Shown one piece after another: positions 1 to 6,180 of a stretch of 8,728 nucleotides of DNA. Below the pieces are notes generated by a model. The model worked only from the letters and a program-made list of their open reading frames with translations. It had not been told where the DNA came from and did not search any database. Origin of the DNA: CAG-791 sp963657295 (GTDB lineage: Bacteria > Bacillota > Clostridia > Lachnospirales > Lachnospiraceae); assembly GCA_963657295.1 (NCBI GenBank), contig CAVKMX010000099.1, forward strand, positions 1-8,728. Direction: 5' to 3'. The number at the start of each line of letters is the position of its first letter. Within the stretch, counting starts at the first letter, position 1. A program made the position numbers and the translations under genes.

Positions 1-1
1 C

Positions 2-55
2 AAGCCGATTTTCGACGCAGCATCGAAACAGACCATGGAGAAGGTTCAGCACTGA
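2..55 (+). CDS. Possible C-terminal tail of an unidentified protein (partial)
   Basis: Reading from base 2, an open frame ends at TGA 53-55 and gives the tail KPIFDAASKQTMEKVQH. Its codons (AAG, CCG, TTC, GAC, CAG, GAG, GTT, CAC) look like a real coding frame, and the hairpin at 78-113 sits where a terminator for it would be expected. Another frame from base 1 also stays open to TGA 61-63, so the choice rests on codon style and is uncertain. Only 17 residues are visible, which is too few to name a family. The gene would converge on the minus-strand operon. Confidence 0.3.
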   Translation, partial: KPIFDAASKQTMEKVQH

Positions 56-77
56 CTGCCTGATTCTCGTCGATGAC

Positions 78-113
78 AGGAAAGGTCCCCGCTTTTGAGC
101 AGGGACCTTTCCT
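78..113. terminator. Bidirectional rho-independent-type terminator hairpin
   Basis: Two perfectly complementary 12-base arms (78-89 and 102-113) flank a loop that can itself pair GCT/AGC (91-93 with 98-100). The GC-rich part GGTCCC/GGGACC is followed on both strands by TTTCCT, so each strand shows a GC stem and a short, imperfect U tract. It lies between the end of the minus-strand operon (stop at 181) and the possible plus-strand gene end near 55, which suits a shared terminator of convergent units. The U tract is weak, so the efficiency is uncertain. Confidence 0.65.
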
Positions 114-180
114 AAAAATGTTTTCACCACCTATCTGCAAGAAATCAAACCGGAAATACGAGCGCAAGATGAAGCACCGG

Positions 181-1467
181 TCACTTTACTGTCAGAATTG
201 CCGTAGCCTCCCGGCACAGATCCTCCAGCGTAATCTCATTTGTAATATAGCTTGTGAATTTCTTCCCGATGGTCTCAATGCCATCCATTGGATGGTCCGT
301 AAAGGTTCGAAGTGTCAGCGTGCACTCTTTTGCATATCGCTGCATGATTTCAATATCCGGAACATCCAGGTTCTGCTGCAGGACATCCAGTCTTGCCGGC
401 AGCCGATGCATTGCGTTGCTGTAACCTGCAGCTCCCTCATCTCCTGCGGCATACCGAAGAAACGCATATGCAAGCTCTTTATGTTCAGAAGCGTTGTTGA
501 CCGCATAACTCCACGCAGCTACGTTGGTTCGTTTTGATCCGAAATCCGGCAGCATTTGCACATGAACCTTTTCAGAACTGTACGCATCAAGCTTTGTCGC
601 CTGATAAATTGATCCGCTGTACAAAAAAGTGCTGCCGATTTTCCCGTCAATCATCTTCTGTATGGTCTGATCATAGCGATCAATCAGCTGCACATCTGAA
701 GCATAATGCTGTTCAACCATTTCGTGCAGATAGATCAGGGCCTTTTGAGTGTTCTCATCATTCCAGTTTCGACAGTCTCCGCCAAAGAGATTGATAAACT
801 CAAAGATGTCGTTATAGGAATATGTCTTCTCCCAGGCTCCGCCGTAGCCATATTTTCCTTCCTGTGCTGCACTCTCCAGAAACGTATTGAAGTCGTCCAG
901 CGTACAGATTTCCCTCAGGCCCGCGCGCTCAAGCTCCTCCTGATTCACCCACAGCATGTAGATGTCCATATAGAAGGGAATGGCATAGAGAGAATCCTCA
1001 TACGTGCAGATCTCTCGCAGATATTCCTGCGGATAGGAAGCAAGGATTTCTGCATCGATCAGGTCTTCCGGCAGTGGTGCCAGATATCCATCCCCCTTAA
1101 ATTCGCACAGCATTTCATCATTCAGTGTGTACACATCCACGCTGTCGTCGCCAGTGGAAAGCTGCGTGGAGAATTGTGCCATCCGATTGTTGGCATCCTT
1201 ATCCGGCACAAGGAGCTGTATCTTTATACCCAGTTTTTCTTCTGCTTCATGGATGTAATTCTGATAGGAAGCTTCCTCTGCATCCAGGCTCATTACCGTC
1301 AATACCGGTTCTATTTCCGCCGCAGTTTCATAGCCGGCTGCAGCCTCTGCATTCTGCTCTTCATGCTGCACGCATCCAGGCAGCGAAAGACCGGCAAGAA
1401 GCGCAGCGGCCCACGCGAATAACTTCCATCCTCGGTATTTCCCTCGGTATTTCCCCCGGTATTTCAT
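181..1467 (-). CDS. Second sugar ABC transporter solute-binding lipoprotein
   Basis: A 428-residue extracellular binding protein of the SBP_bac_1 type (CUT1 sugar importers). The N-terminus is a basic stretch with three KYRG repeats, a hydrophobic core and a lipobox LPGC, with Cys32 as the likely lipidated residue, so it should be anchored to the outer membrane face. Family-type segments include LSTGDDSVD, NDEM, WVNQE, GKYGYGGAWEKTY, NLFGGD and NASEHKE. The same blocks occur in the same order in the product of 4592-5896, so the two are paralogues. I chose ATG 1467 because it begins the signal peptide directly; an upstream ATG at 1533 would put 22 unrelated residues before it. The start overlaps the stop of the upstream gene as ATGA, with AGAGGA about 12 bases before, so translational coupling is likely. 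It is the last gene of the operon. The family is well supported; the ligand is unknown. Confidence 0.9.
   Translation of the reverse strand: MKYRGKYRGKYRGWKLFAWAAALLAGLSLPGCVQHEEQNAEAAAGYETAAEIEPVLTVMSLDAEEASYQNYIHEAEEKLGIKIQLLVPDKDANNRMAQFSTQLSTGDDSVDVYTLNDEMLCEFKGDGYLAPLPEDLIDAEILASYPQEYLREICTYEDSLYAIPFYMDIYMLWVNQEELERAGLREICTLDDFNTFLESAAQEGKYGYGGAWEKTYSYNDIFEFINLFGGDCRNWNDENTQKALIYLHEMVEQHYASDVQLIDRYDQTIQKMIDGKIGSTFLYSGSIYQATKLDAYSSEKVHVQMLPDFGSKRTNVAAWSYAVNNASEHKELAYAFLRYAAGDEGAAGYSNAMHRLPARLDVLQQNLDVPDIEIMQRYAKECTLTLRTFTDHPMDGIETIGKKFTSYITNEITLEDLCREATAILTVK
1429..1464 (-). repeat. Three tandem 12-bp repeats encoding KYRG x3
   Basis: Directly after the ATG of the second binding lipoprotein, minus-strand units AAATACCGGGGG, AAATACCGAGGG and AAATACCGAGGA lie head to tail. 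Units 1 and 2 differ at one base, as do units 2 and 3. Each encodes Lys-Tyr-Arg-Gly, giving residues 2-13 of the protein and making the n-region of the signal peptide strongly basic. The unit is a multiple of three, so gain or loss of a copy would change length without shifting the frame. Confidence 0.9.
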
Positions 1468-2567
1468 CTGGGCCAACGTTCCTCTGCAGGCGGCAGAACC
1501 GGAAAGGCCGCATGCGGATGCGTCTGGTACCAATAAGCCACACTGGCAACATCGTCCTGCCGCTCAAATAATCCGCGATATCCTACTCCGATCTGCTGAA
1601 TGGTCACCCGCAGGTCTTCCTCGAAATAGATCGGATCCTGAATGTGCCAGCGATAGAATCCTCGTTGCGGCATGGTGTCATCATTGTGGTAGAAATTGTG
1701 GATTGCGTCATCGTGATGAGAATAATACGGATATCCCAGGTACGGCGTGCAATAATTTTGCTCCACCGTTTTTCCGTTTACCTGCTGTGCAAAGCTCCAG
1801 GATCCGCCAAAATAATCCTCCGTTCCTGTGCTGCAAATGGTGGGATATTCTTCATCGCCATCCATATAGAACTTCATTTCGCCTTCGCCGTACCAATAGC
1901 GCTCCAAAGCTGTCAACGCCAGGTAAGTCCCTACGTAATGCCCCCTTCCCTTCACTCCGTCTAAAATGGTGTAATCCTTTCCTTTTTCCGTCAGGCGCTC
2001 TCTTCTCCACTGGGCATGAAAATAAGAAAGATCCTCCGGCAGCTCGTCCGTCAGGCCATAATTGATCTGATAGAAAATAGACGGAATAGGATTGACATGC
2101 TGGTTCTCTATTGTGATCCGTGCATGCGTCCGGAAAGGCATTTTGAAATACACATTCAGGCCTCTGGAAGGGACTGCAACAATCGGGACTGAATTCACAA
2201 TGCATTCTCTTCCAAAGCCGCAGCAGAAAAAATCCCCCAAAGGAACCTCTACAGATGGATCCTCCTCATCATCCCAATAGCACCGCAGCACTAAATCCCG
2301 CAGGACAAAGCAATCTGCTTCGGTGGTCCGATCCGGCACTGTAAACCACATGTGCTGGATCAGTCCGCTTCCATGAATATCTGCCAGAACAACGGTTTCT
2401 CCGGCCGGAACATTTCGCAGTGCTGCACTGCCCTTTCTGGAAGGACCAAGGTGACTTGCAGCCATCGCTGCTTTTCCTTTCTCACCGGCCGGATTCTCTG
2501 CGTTGATAGCGCGACTTTGTATATGATGGTTCTGAATCAAATCCGATAACGATCCTGCTGTACTCAT
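1464..2567 (-). CDS. DUF2961 / glycoside hydrolase family 172 enzyme
   Basis: A 367-residue protein with the DUF2961 signature, now CAZy family GH172. Seen directly: GSGLIQHMWFTVPD near the N-terminus, VPLGDFF and MPFRTHARITIEN in the middle, then YMDGDEEYPTICSTGTEDYF and YCTPYLGYPY. Glu250 in GTEDYF fits the conserved catalytic region; Glu269 in VEQNY is a candidate for the second acid. Studied GH172 members act on difructose dianhydride I/inulobiose or on D-arabinofuranosides. There is no signal peptide or membrane segment, so it is probably cytoplasmic and acts on imported sugar. ATG 2567 is preferred over ATG 2618 because AGAAAGGA lies just upstream and residues added by the longer form look unlike the family. 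It follows the MalG-like gene after an 84-bp gap and overlaps the next gene by 4 bases. The family is firm; the exact substrate is inferred. Confidence 0.9.
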   Translation of the reverse strand: MSTAGSLSDLIQNHHIQSRAINAENPAGEKGKAAMAASHLGPSRKGSAALRNVPAGETVVLADIHGSGLIQHMWFTVPDRTTEADCFVLRDLVLRCYWDDEEDPSVEVPLGDFFCCGFGRECIVNSVPIVAVPSRGLNVYFKMPFRTHARITIENQHVNPIPSIFYQINYGLTDELPEDLSYFHAQWRRERLTEKGKDYTILDGVKGRGHYVGTYLALTALERYWYGEGEMKFYMDGDEEYPTICSTGTEDYFGGSWSFAQQVNGKTVEQNYCTPYLGYPYYSHHDDAIHNFYHNDDTMPQRGFYRWHIQDPIYFEEDLRVTIQQIGVGYRGLFERQDDVASVAYWYQTHPHAAFPVLPPAEERWPR

Positions 2568-2651
2568 TTTTCTTTCCTTTCTGCAATATTGTGCCACATC
2601 TTTTATAAAAAGAGTCAATAGGAAGCCTTTTTCTTTTCCTACAGATATGTA

Positions 2652-3500
2652 TTATTCTTTTACACCGCCTGCCATAATGCCATCCATGATCTGTTTCTCA
2701 AATACTGCGACAAAGATAATAATCGGAGCCAGGATGATCCATCCCATTGCGCTGGTAAGATCCCAGGGGACACCGTACATATTATCGCGCAGAGGCAGCT
2801 CCACGATTGACACCGAAAGCGTCTGAATACTGTTAGAATAATACAATGGAGTAAAAAAGTTGTTCAAACAATTGATGAAGTTGATGATACACACGGTTGC
2901 CACAGCCGGCTTCATCAGCGGAAAGATTATGTAGAACAAGCGCTGCGTGAAATTCGCACCGTCAATAGCTGCCGCTTCTTCCAGGGATTCCGGAATTTTT
3001 CCCACGAAATTGCGAAGAATCAATATTGTGAACGGAATCACACTGCTGATATACAGAATGATCAGGCCGGGATACGTATCATATAAACCAACACTGCGAA
3101 TAAATTCGTATAAGGGACGGGCCGTCACCACTTCCGGAATCAGCATTGTAGCGATGATGAAACCGAACACAAGGCTGATAAACTTGTTGGAGGCGTATCG
3201 GCAGAAAGAATAGGCGCCGAGCACGCAGATCACAGTACTGATCAGAAGCGTGAATCCGATGATAATCACGGTACTTTTGATCTTTTCAATAAGCCCAACA
3301 TTTTGAATCAGATAAATATAACTGTCCAGTGTCGGATGGTCCGGCAAATAATCAATCGGCGTCTTGAACAATTCTCCAGGAGGTGTAATGGAGGAAATGA
3401 AAATCCAATACACCGGAATCAGGACAACCAATGCAACCATTGCGAACAGAACCCATTTTCCAACTTCCGACAAAATACGATAGATTTTGTATTTATTCAT
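2652..3500 (-). CDS. CUT1 sugar ABC transporter permease, MalG-like
   Basis: A 282-residue inner-membrane permease with about six hydrophobic segments, the first near residues 16-36. After it comes the MalG-type stretch SSITPPGELF...PDHPTLDSY. The cytoplasmic EAA loop that docks on the ATPase is clear: EEAAAIDGANFTQRLF starts at Glu174, with the DGA at 180-182 and FPLMKP following. The C-terminus is short and hydrophilic. Two ATGs are adjacent (3503 and 3500); AGGAG lies 3 bases before the first and 6 before the second, so 3500 is the better start. It pairs with the MalF-like product of 3585-4469 to form the membrane channel. A leader hairpin related to the one before the first binding protein lies 39 bases upstream. 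No ATPase gene is present here; such importers often share an MsmX/UgpC-type ATPase encoded elsewhere. Confidence 0.93.
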   Translation of the reverse strand: MNKYKIYRILSEVGKWVLFAMVALVVLIPVYWIFISSITPPGELFKTPIDYLPDHPTLDSYIYLIQNVGLIEKIKSTVIIIGFTLLISTVICVLGAYSFCRYASNKFISLVFGFIIATMLIPEVVTARPLYEFIRSVGLYDTYPGLIILYISSVIPFTILILRNFVGKIPESLEEAAAIDGANFTQRLFYIIFPLMKPAVATVCIINFINCLNNFFTPLYYSNSIQTLSVSIVELPLRDNMYGVPWDLTSAMGWIILAPIIIFVAVFEKQIMDGIMAGGVKE

Positions 3501-3539
3501 CATTATCTCCTATGCCTCTGTTGTACGGCGGCAGCCTGA

Positions 3540-3566
3540 GGAGAATTTCGCGAAGGCGTATTCTCC
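3540..3566 (-). repeat. Leader hairpin repeat, copy 1 (before MalG-like gene)
   Basis: On the minus strand GGAGAAT pairs with ATTCTCC, and inside it CGC pairs with GCG across a CTTC loop. It sits between the MalF-like stop (3585) and the MalG-like start, 39 bases before ATG 3500. A close relative lies at 5942-5967. Similarity continues past the stem into a GC-rich flank containing GGCTGCCGCC here and GTGCAGCCGC there. It may be an RNA stem acting on stability or translation, or a small dispersed intergenic repeat. Confidence 0.6.
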
Positions 3567-3584
3567 GATAGGATCACCGGCCGT

Positions 3585-4469
3585 CTAATCCATTTTCTTC
3601 TGAATCTTCATGTTCAGGATTGTAAAGGCGATCATGACAATGAACAGCACCACGGCGAGGGCCGATGCGTAGCCGACATTCAGATTGGTGAAGGCCTCTG
3701 TGGTGATTCGATAGGCAATCAATGCAGTGTCTTCTCCGGGTCCTCCGGATGTCATGGAATAAACAAGATCAAACGATGTCAGTCTCCACAATGTGAAGGG
3801 AATGGTCAGAGTGGCGATATTTCTTGCAATCAGCGGCAGCGTAATCTTCGTAAAGCATTGAAGACCGTTGGCGCCGTCCACCTTGGCTGATTCATATATA
3901 TCCTGGGAAATAAACTGCAAACCGGATAGAACCAGAATGGCAAAGAATGGCAGGTCCTTCCACAAATCCATAACGATAACTGCGAATCTGGCAGAATTCG
4001 TATGGATCAGCCAGCTGTATGAGAAATTCGGATTGATGAATCGGCGGATCAGATCATTCACAAGGCCATATTGATCGTTGAATCCCCATTTCGCTGCCAT
4101 TCCGATGACAACAGCGGGCATGGCCCACGGAATCAGAATAATGGTACGCAGAAACCGCTGTCCTTTGAACTTAATGTTCAGGATCAGAGCAAGGATGGTT
4201 CCAAGGACAATATGGAAAATCATGGATACAACGACAAAAATCGCTGTGAACTGGATGGATATAATAACTTTTGGATCTTTGAAAATATTAAGGTAATTGG
4301 AAACCCCGCAGAATTCATTGATGCCGCTTAGCAGTTTTATATTGAAAAAGCTATTCCGAATCGTTGCCAGGATAGGGTATACGGTCGTAAATCCCCGGAT
4401 CAGAAGGACCGGCAAAACCATCAGCACCGGCACAATTGCTCCTATTCTTTTTTCTCTCCTACTTTTCAT
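3585..4469 (-). CDS. CUT1 sugar ABC transporter permease, MalF-like
   Basis: A 294-residue inner-membrane permease with a short basic N-terminus (MKSRREKR) and about six hydrophobic segments. The EAA loop reads ESAKVDGANGLQCFTKITLP, beginning at Glu193 with DGA at 198-200, and contacts the ATPase. MTSGGPGEDTALIAYR near the C-terminus is a stretch typical of MalF/UgpA-type subunits. The length is that of the short CUT1 subunits, without the extra periplasmic domain of enteric MalF. AGGAG lies 9 bases before ATG 4469. It follows the first binding-protein gene after 122 bases that contain a 17-bp perfect hairpin, and precedes the MalG-like gene, which is the usual order for such operons. The substrate is not readable from the sequence. 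Confidence 0.93.
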   Translation of the reverse strand: MKSRREKRIGAIVPVLMVLPVLLIRGFTTVYPILATIRNSFFNIKLLSGINEFCGVSNYLNIFKDPKVIISIQFTAIFVVVSMIFHIVLGTILALILNIKFKGQRFLRTIILIPWAMPAVVIGMAAKWGFNDQYGLVNDLIRRFINPNFSYSWLIHTNSARFAVIVMDLWKDLPFFAILVLSGLQFISQDIYESAKVDGANGLQCFTKITLPLIARNIATLTIPFTLWRLTSFDLVYSMTSGGPGEDTALIAYRITTEAFTNLNVGYASALAVVLFIVMIAFTILNMKIQKKMD

Positions 4470-4516
4470 GGTCTTATGCTCCTATAAAAACACATGCATC
4501 GGCCTTTTCAGTGTTC

Positions 4517-4554
4517 CGTTAAGGGAAACGCTGCTGCCAGCGTTTCCCTTAACG
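4517..4554 (-). other. 17-bp perfect intergenic stem-loop between binding protein and permease genes
   Basis: The arms at 4517-4533 and 4538-4554 are exact reverse complements around a 4-base loop. On the minus strand the downstream sequence is GAACACTGAAAAGG, so there is no U tract. This argues against a full terminator. In other binding-protein operons (for example malE-malF) such a stem protects the upstream mRNA from 3' decay, so that binding protein is made in excess over permease. That role is inferred here. Confidence 0.7.
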
Positions 4555-4591
4555 TATCTGCCATACGCTTCCCGGCAGTTGCTGTTAACTT

Positions 4592-5896
4592 TTACTGGTA
4601 CTGCTCTACGTAGCTCTGTGCCTGTGTCAGGAAATCATCGATCGTAATCTGATCGCTGACATACTGCTGGAATATGGTTCCCATTGCACTGATAAATTCC
4701 ATTGTCTGAGGAAGCATCGGACGACCGGTCACATTGCAGTTTTCTGCATACTCTGTGTACATCGCTTTTGCAGGGTCTGTATCGGGAACTACAGATGCTG
4801 CCACGTCTGCTCTTGCAGGATACCGGCTGAAGCATTCATAGGAGGCTTTCATGCCGCCTTCAGAGGCCATGTAGCTGAGGAATTTCTGAGCTGCTTCCTT
4901 GTGTTCAGATGCTGCGTTTAACACATAGCTCCAGGAATCTGTAAAGATGTATCTCTGGCCGTCTTCCGAGAAGCACGGAACCATGGTCTGATGAATCTTT
5001 GTCTCACCCAGCATATCAGCGTTGGAATACTCGGAACCGGTGCCCCAATAGAACCAGCAGCCGTAATTTCCGTCGATCGCCTTGGGGTTCATCTGCTCAT
5101 ATTTATCTGCCAGCTGATCCAGGGAAGTGTAGCCGTCCGCTACCAGGTCGTGCAGGAATTCAAGTGCCTCCTTGTTATTCGGATTTGTCCAATCGTAATA
5201 GTCGCCGCCGAACATGTTGACAAACTGGGCAATTTCATTGAATACATATGTCTTTTCCCAGGAGCCGCCGTAGCCATATCTGCCGTTTCCGGAGGCTGCC
5301 TTCATGTATGCCATGAAATCTTCTTTGGTATCAATGGAATCGATTCCTACTTCATCCATGATTTCCTGATTCACCCAGAAGGCCAGATAACCGGTGTAGC
5401 CAGGTACGCCGATGATATCGCCGCTTGTGGATGTGATCATCTGGCTGACATATCCTTCTGCAAACTTGCTGGCTATGTCTTCCGTCATCACAGTGTCGTT
5501 CAAAGGTTCCAGCCATCCGGAATTCTTGAAGGTAGTTGCCATTTCATCATTGATTTCCAGAATGTCTACGGAATTGTCACCGGTGGAGAGCATGGTCGTC
5601 ACCTTTTGCTGACGGGTGTCAGAATCCGTAGGTGCCGCAATGACATTGATCTTCAGTCCGGTTCCGGCCTCTACATCAGCCAGCCAGGTATCAAAATCAG
5701 GATCTGTGGTCATAATGGAATACAACGTAAGGTCATATTCCCCATCGGCTGCCGCTGCTTCCGATGTAGTTTCTGTTTCTGCAGATGTCTCGCCGCTGCC
5801 AGCCGCATCCGTTGAACCAGATGCTGAGCCACAGCCGGCCAGCATTGCTGTTGCCATTGTTCCTGCCAAAATCAAACTCAGAACTTTCTTTTTCAT
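4592..5896 (-). CDS. First sugar ABC transporter solute-binding lipoprotein
   Basis: A 434-residue sugar-binding lipoprotein, the first gene of the operon. The signal peptide MKKKVLSLILAGTMATAM ends in the lipobox LAGC with Cys22 as the lipid site. A low-complexity Ser/Thr/Glu/Ala/Gly linker to about residue 52 follows, as is usual for surface-anchored binding proteins. The mature part has the SBP_bac_1 blocks LSTGDNSVD, NDEM, FWVNQE, GRYGYGGSWEKTY, NMFGGD and NAASEHKEAAQKFL. The start ATG 5896 is preceded by a long purine-rich stretch (AGGAAGGAAGGGAAAGG). It should deliver its ligand to the MalF/MalG-like pair downstream. A hairpin repeat lies in its leader, 45 bases before the start, and the 122-bp gap after it contains a stable stem-loop that may raise its output relative to the permeases. 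The ligand is unknown. Confidence 0.94.
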   Translation of the reverse strand: MKKKVLSLILAGTMATAMLAGCGSASGSTDAAGSGETSAETETTSEAAAADGEYDLTLYSIMTTDPDFDTWLADVEAGTGLKINVIAAPTDSDTRQQKVTTMLSTGDNSVDILEINDEMATTFKNSGWLEPLNDTVMTEDIASKFAEGYVSQMITSTSGDIIGVPGYTGYLAFWVNQEIMDEVGIDSIDTKEDFMAYMKAASGNGRYGYGGSWEKTYVFNEIAQFVNMFGGDYYDWTNPNNKEALEFLHDLVADGYTSLDQLADKYEQMNPKAIDGNYGCWFYWGTGSEYSNADMLGETKIHQTMVPCFSEDGQRYIFTDSWSYVLNAASEHKEAAQKFLSYMASEGGMKASYECFSRYPARADVAASVVPDTDPAKAMYTEYAENCNVTGRPMLPQTMEFISAMGTIFQQYVSDQITIDDFLTQAQSYVEQYQ

Positions 5897-5941
5897 CCTT
5901 TCCCTTCCTTCCTCTGCCGCACCCCTTTTGCGGCTGCACGG

Positions 5942-5967
5942 GGAGAATTCCGCAAAGGCGGCTCTCC
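5942..5967 (-). repeat. Leader hairpin repeat, copy 2 (before first binding protein gene)
   Basis: On the minus strand GGAGA pairs with TCTCC, and inside it CCGC pairs with GCGG across a CTTT loop. Compared with the copy at 3540-3566, several differences fall on both sides of the stem (CCGC/GCGG here, CGC/GCG there; the other copy extends its outer stem by AT/AT), so pairing is kept although the bases differ. It lies 45 bases before the start at 5896, a distance close to that of copy 1. Its function is unknown. Confidence 0.6.
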
Positions 5968-6033
5968 GGTGTGTCTCCGGTCAGGCGGAGTTCCCGGCGC
6001 CCGGCCGATGTTTTTTGTTAAAAACAAATTATC

Positions 6034-6065
6034 AAAATATCCCATTGTGCAGAATGCGATATTTT
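6034..6065. promoter_or_regulatory. 32-bp near-perfect dyad, candidate operator
   Basis: Left arm AAAATATC (6034-6041) and right arm GATATTTT (6058-6065) are exact reverse complements. The 16 bases between them, containing CATTGTGCAGAATG, continue the same symmetry about the centre at 6049/6050. In total 14 of 16 base pairs match; the mismatches are 6042/6057 and 6047/6052. A site of this size in the AT-rich divergent region suggests a dimeric regulator binding site. A 13-bp RNA stem with one mismatch and a GTGCAG loop is the alternative. The regulator that binds it is unknown. Confidence 0.55.
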
Positions 6066-6180
6066 TAGATGCATTTATAAAAAATTCACAACCGTTTGAC
6101 GGAGTATTGAGATGTGGAGCATGCTTTGTCAAAATAATACTGAAGCATTTTGCTGCATTTTTTCGATACGACGAGGGAAT

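Larger units (their letters stand above)
5897..6180. promoter_or_regulatory. Divergent regulatory region between transporter operon and sensor kinase
   Basis: These 284 bases carry no convincing gene. The operon side (5897-6000) is GC-rich and holds the purine-rich binding site, a GCCGC/GCGGC hairpin (5916-5920 with 5930-5934), the leader repeat at 5942-5967 and a direct repeat TCTCCGGT (5963-5970, 5974-5981). The middle (6010-6100) is strongly AT-rich and holds a TTTGTT-AAA-AACAAA palindrome (6014-6028) and a 32-bp dyad (6034-6065). Possible promoter pieces exist (TATAAA at 6076-6081; TTGACG at 6096-6101), but none has a well-spaced partner, so I do not call a specific promoter. Both divergent promoters most likely lie here. 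Confidence 0.65.

Noticed and set aside
1..37. Possible minus-strand gene start (ATG at 37) reading off the left edge
   Set aside because: No ribosome binding site precedes it and only 12 codons are visible; the plus-strand tail with a terminator after it is a better explanation.
706..1422. Plus-strand open frame of 238 codons opposite the second binding-protein gene
   Set aside because: It is antisense to a well-supported gene, with no family motifs; treated as a shadow.
2588..2618. Possible internal promoter before the GH172 gene (minus strand TTGACT then CACAAT)
   Set aside because: The spacing is 19 bases and the -10 match is poor, and the start would lie very close to the ribosome binding site; not strong enough to call.
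4991..5815. Long plus-strand open frame (274 codons) opposite the first binding-protein gene
   Set aside because: It is fully antisense to a lipoprotein gene with a clear signal peptide and family motifs; the translation shows no recognisable domain and is a shadow of codon bias.
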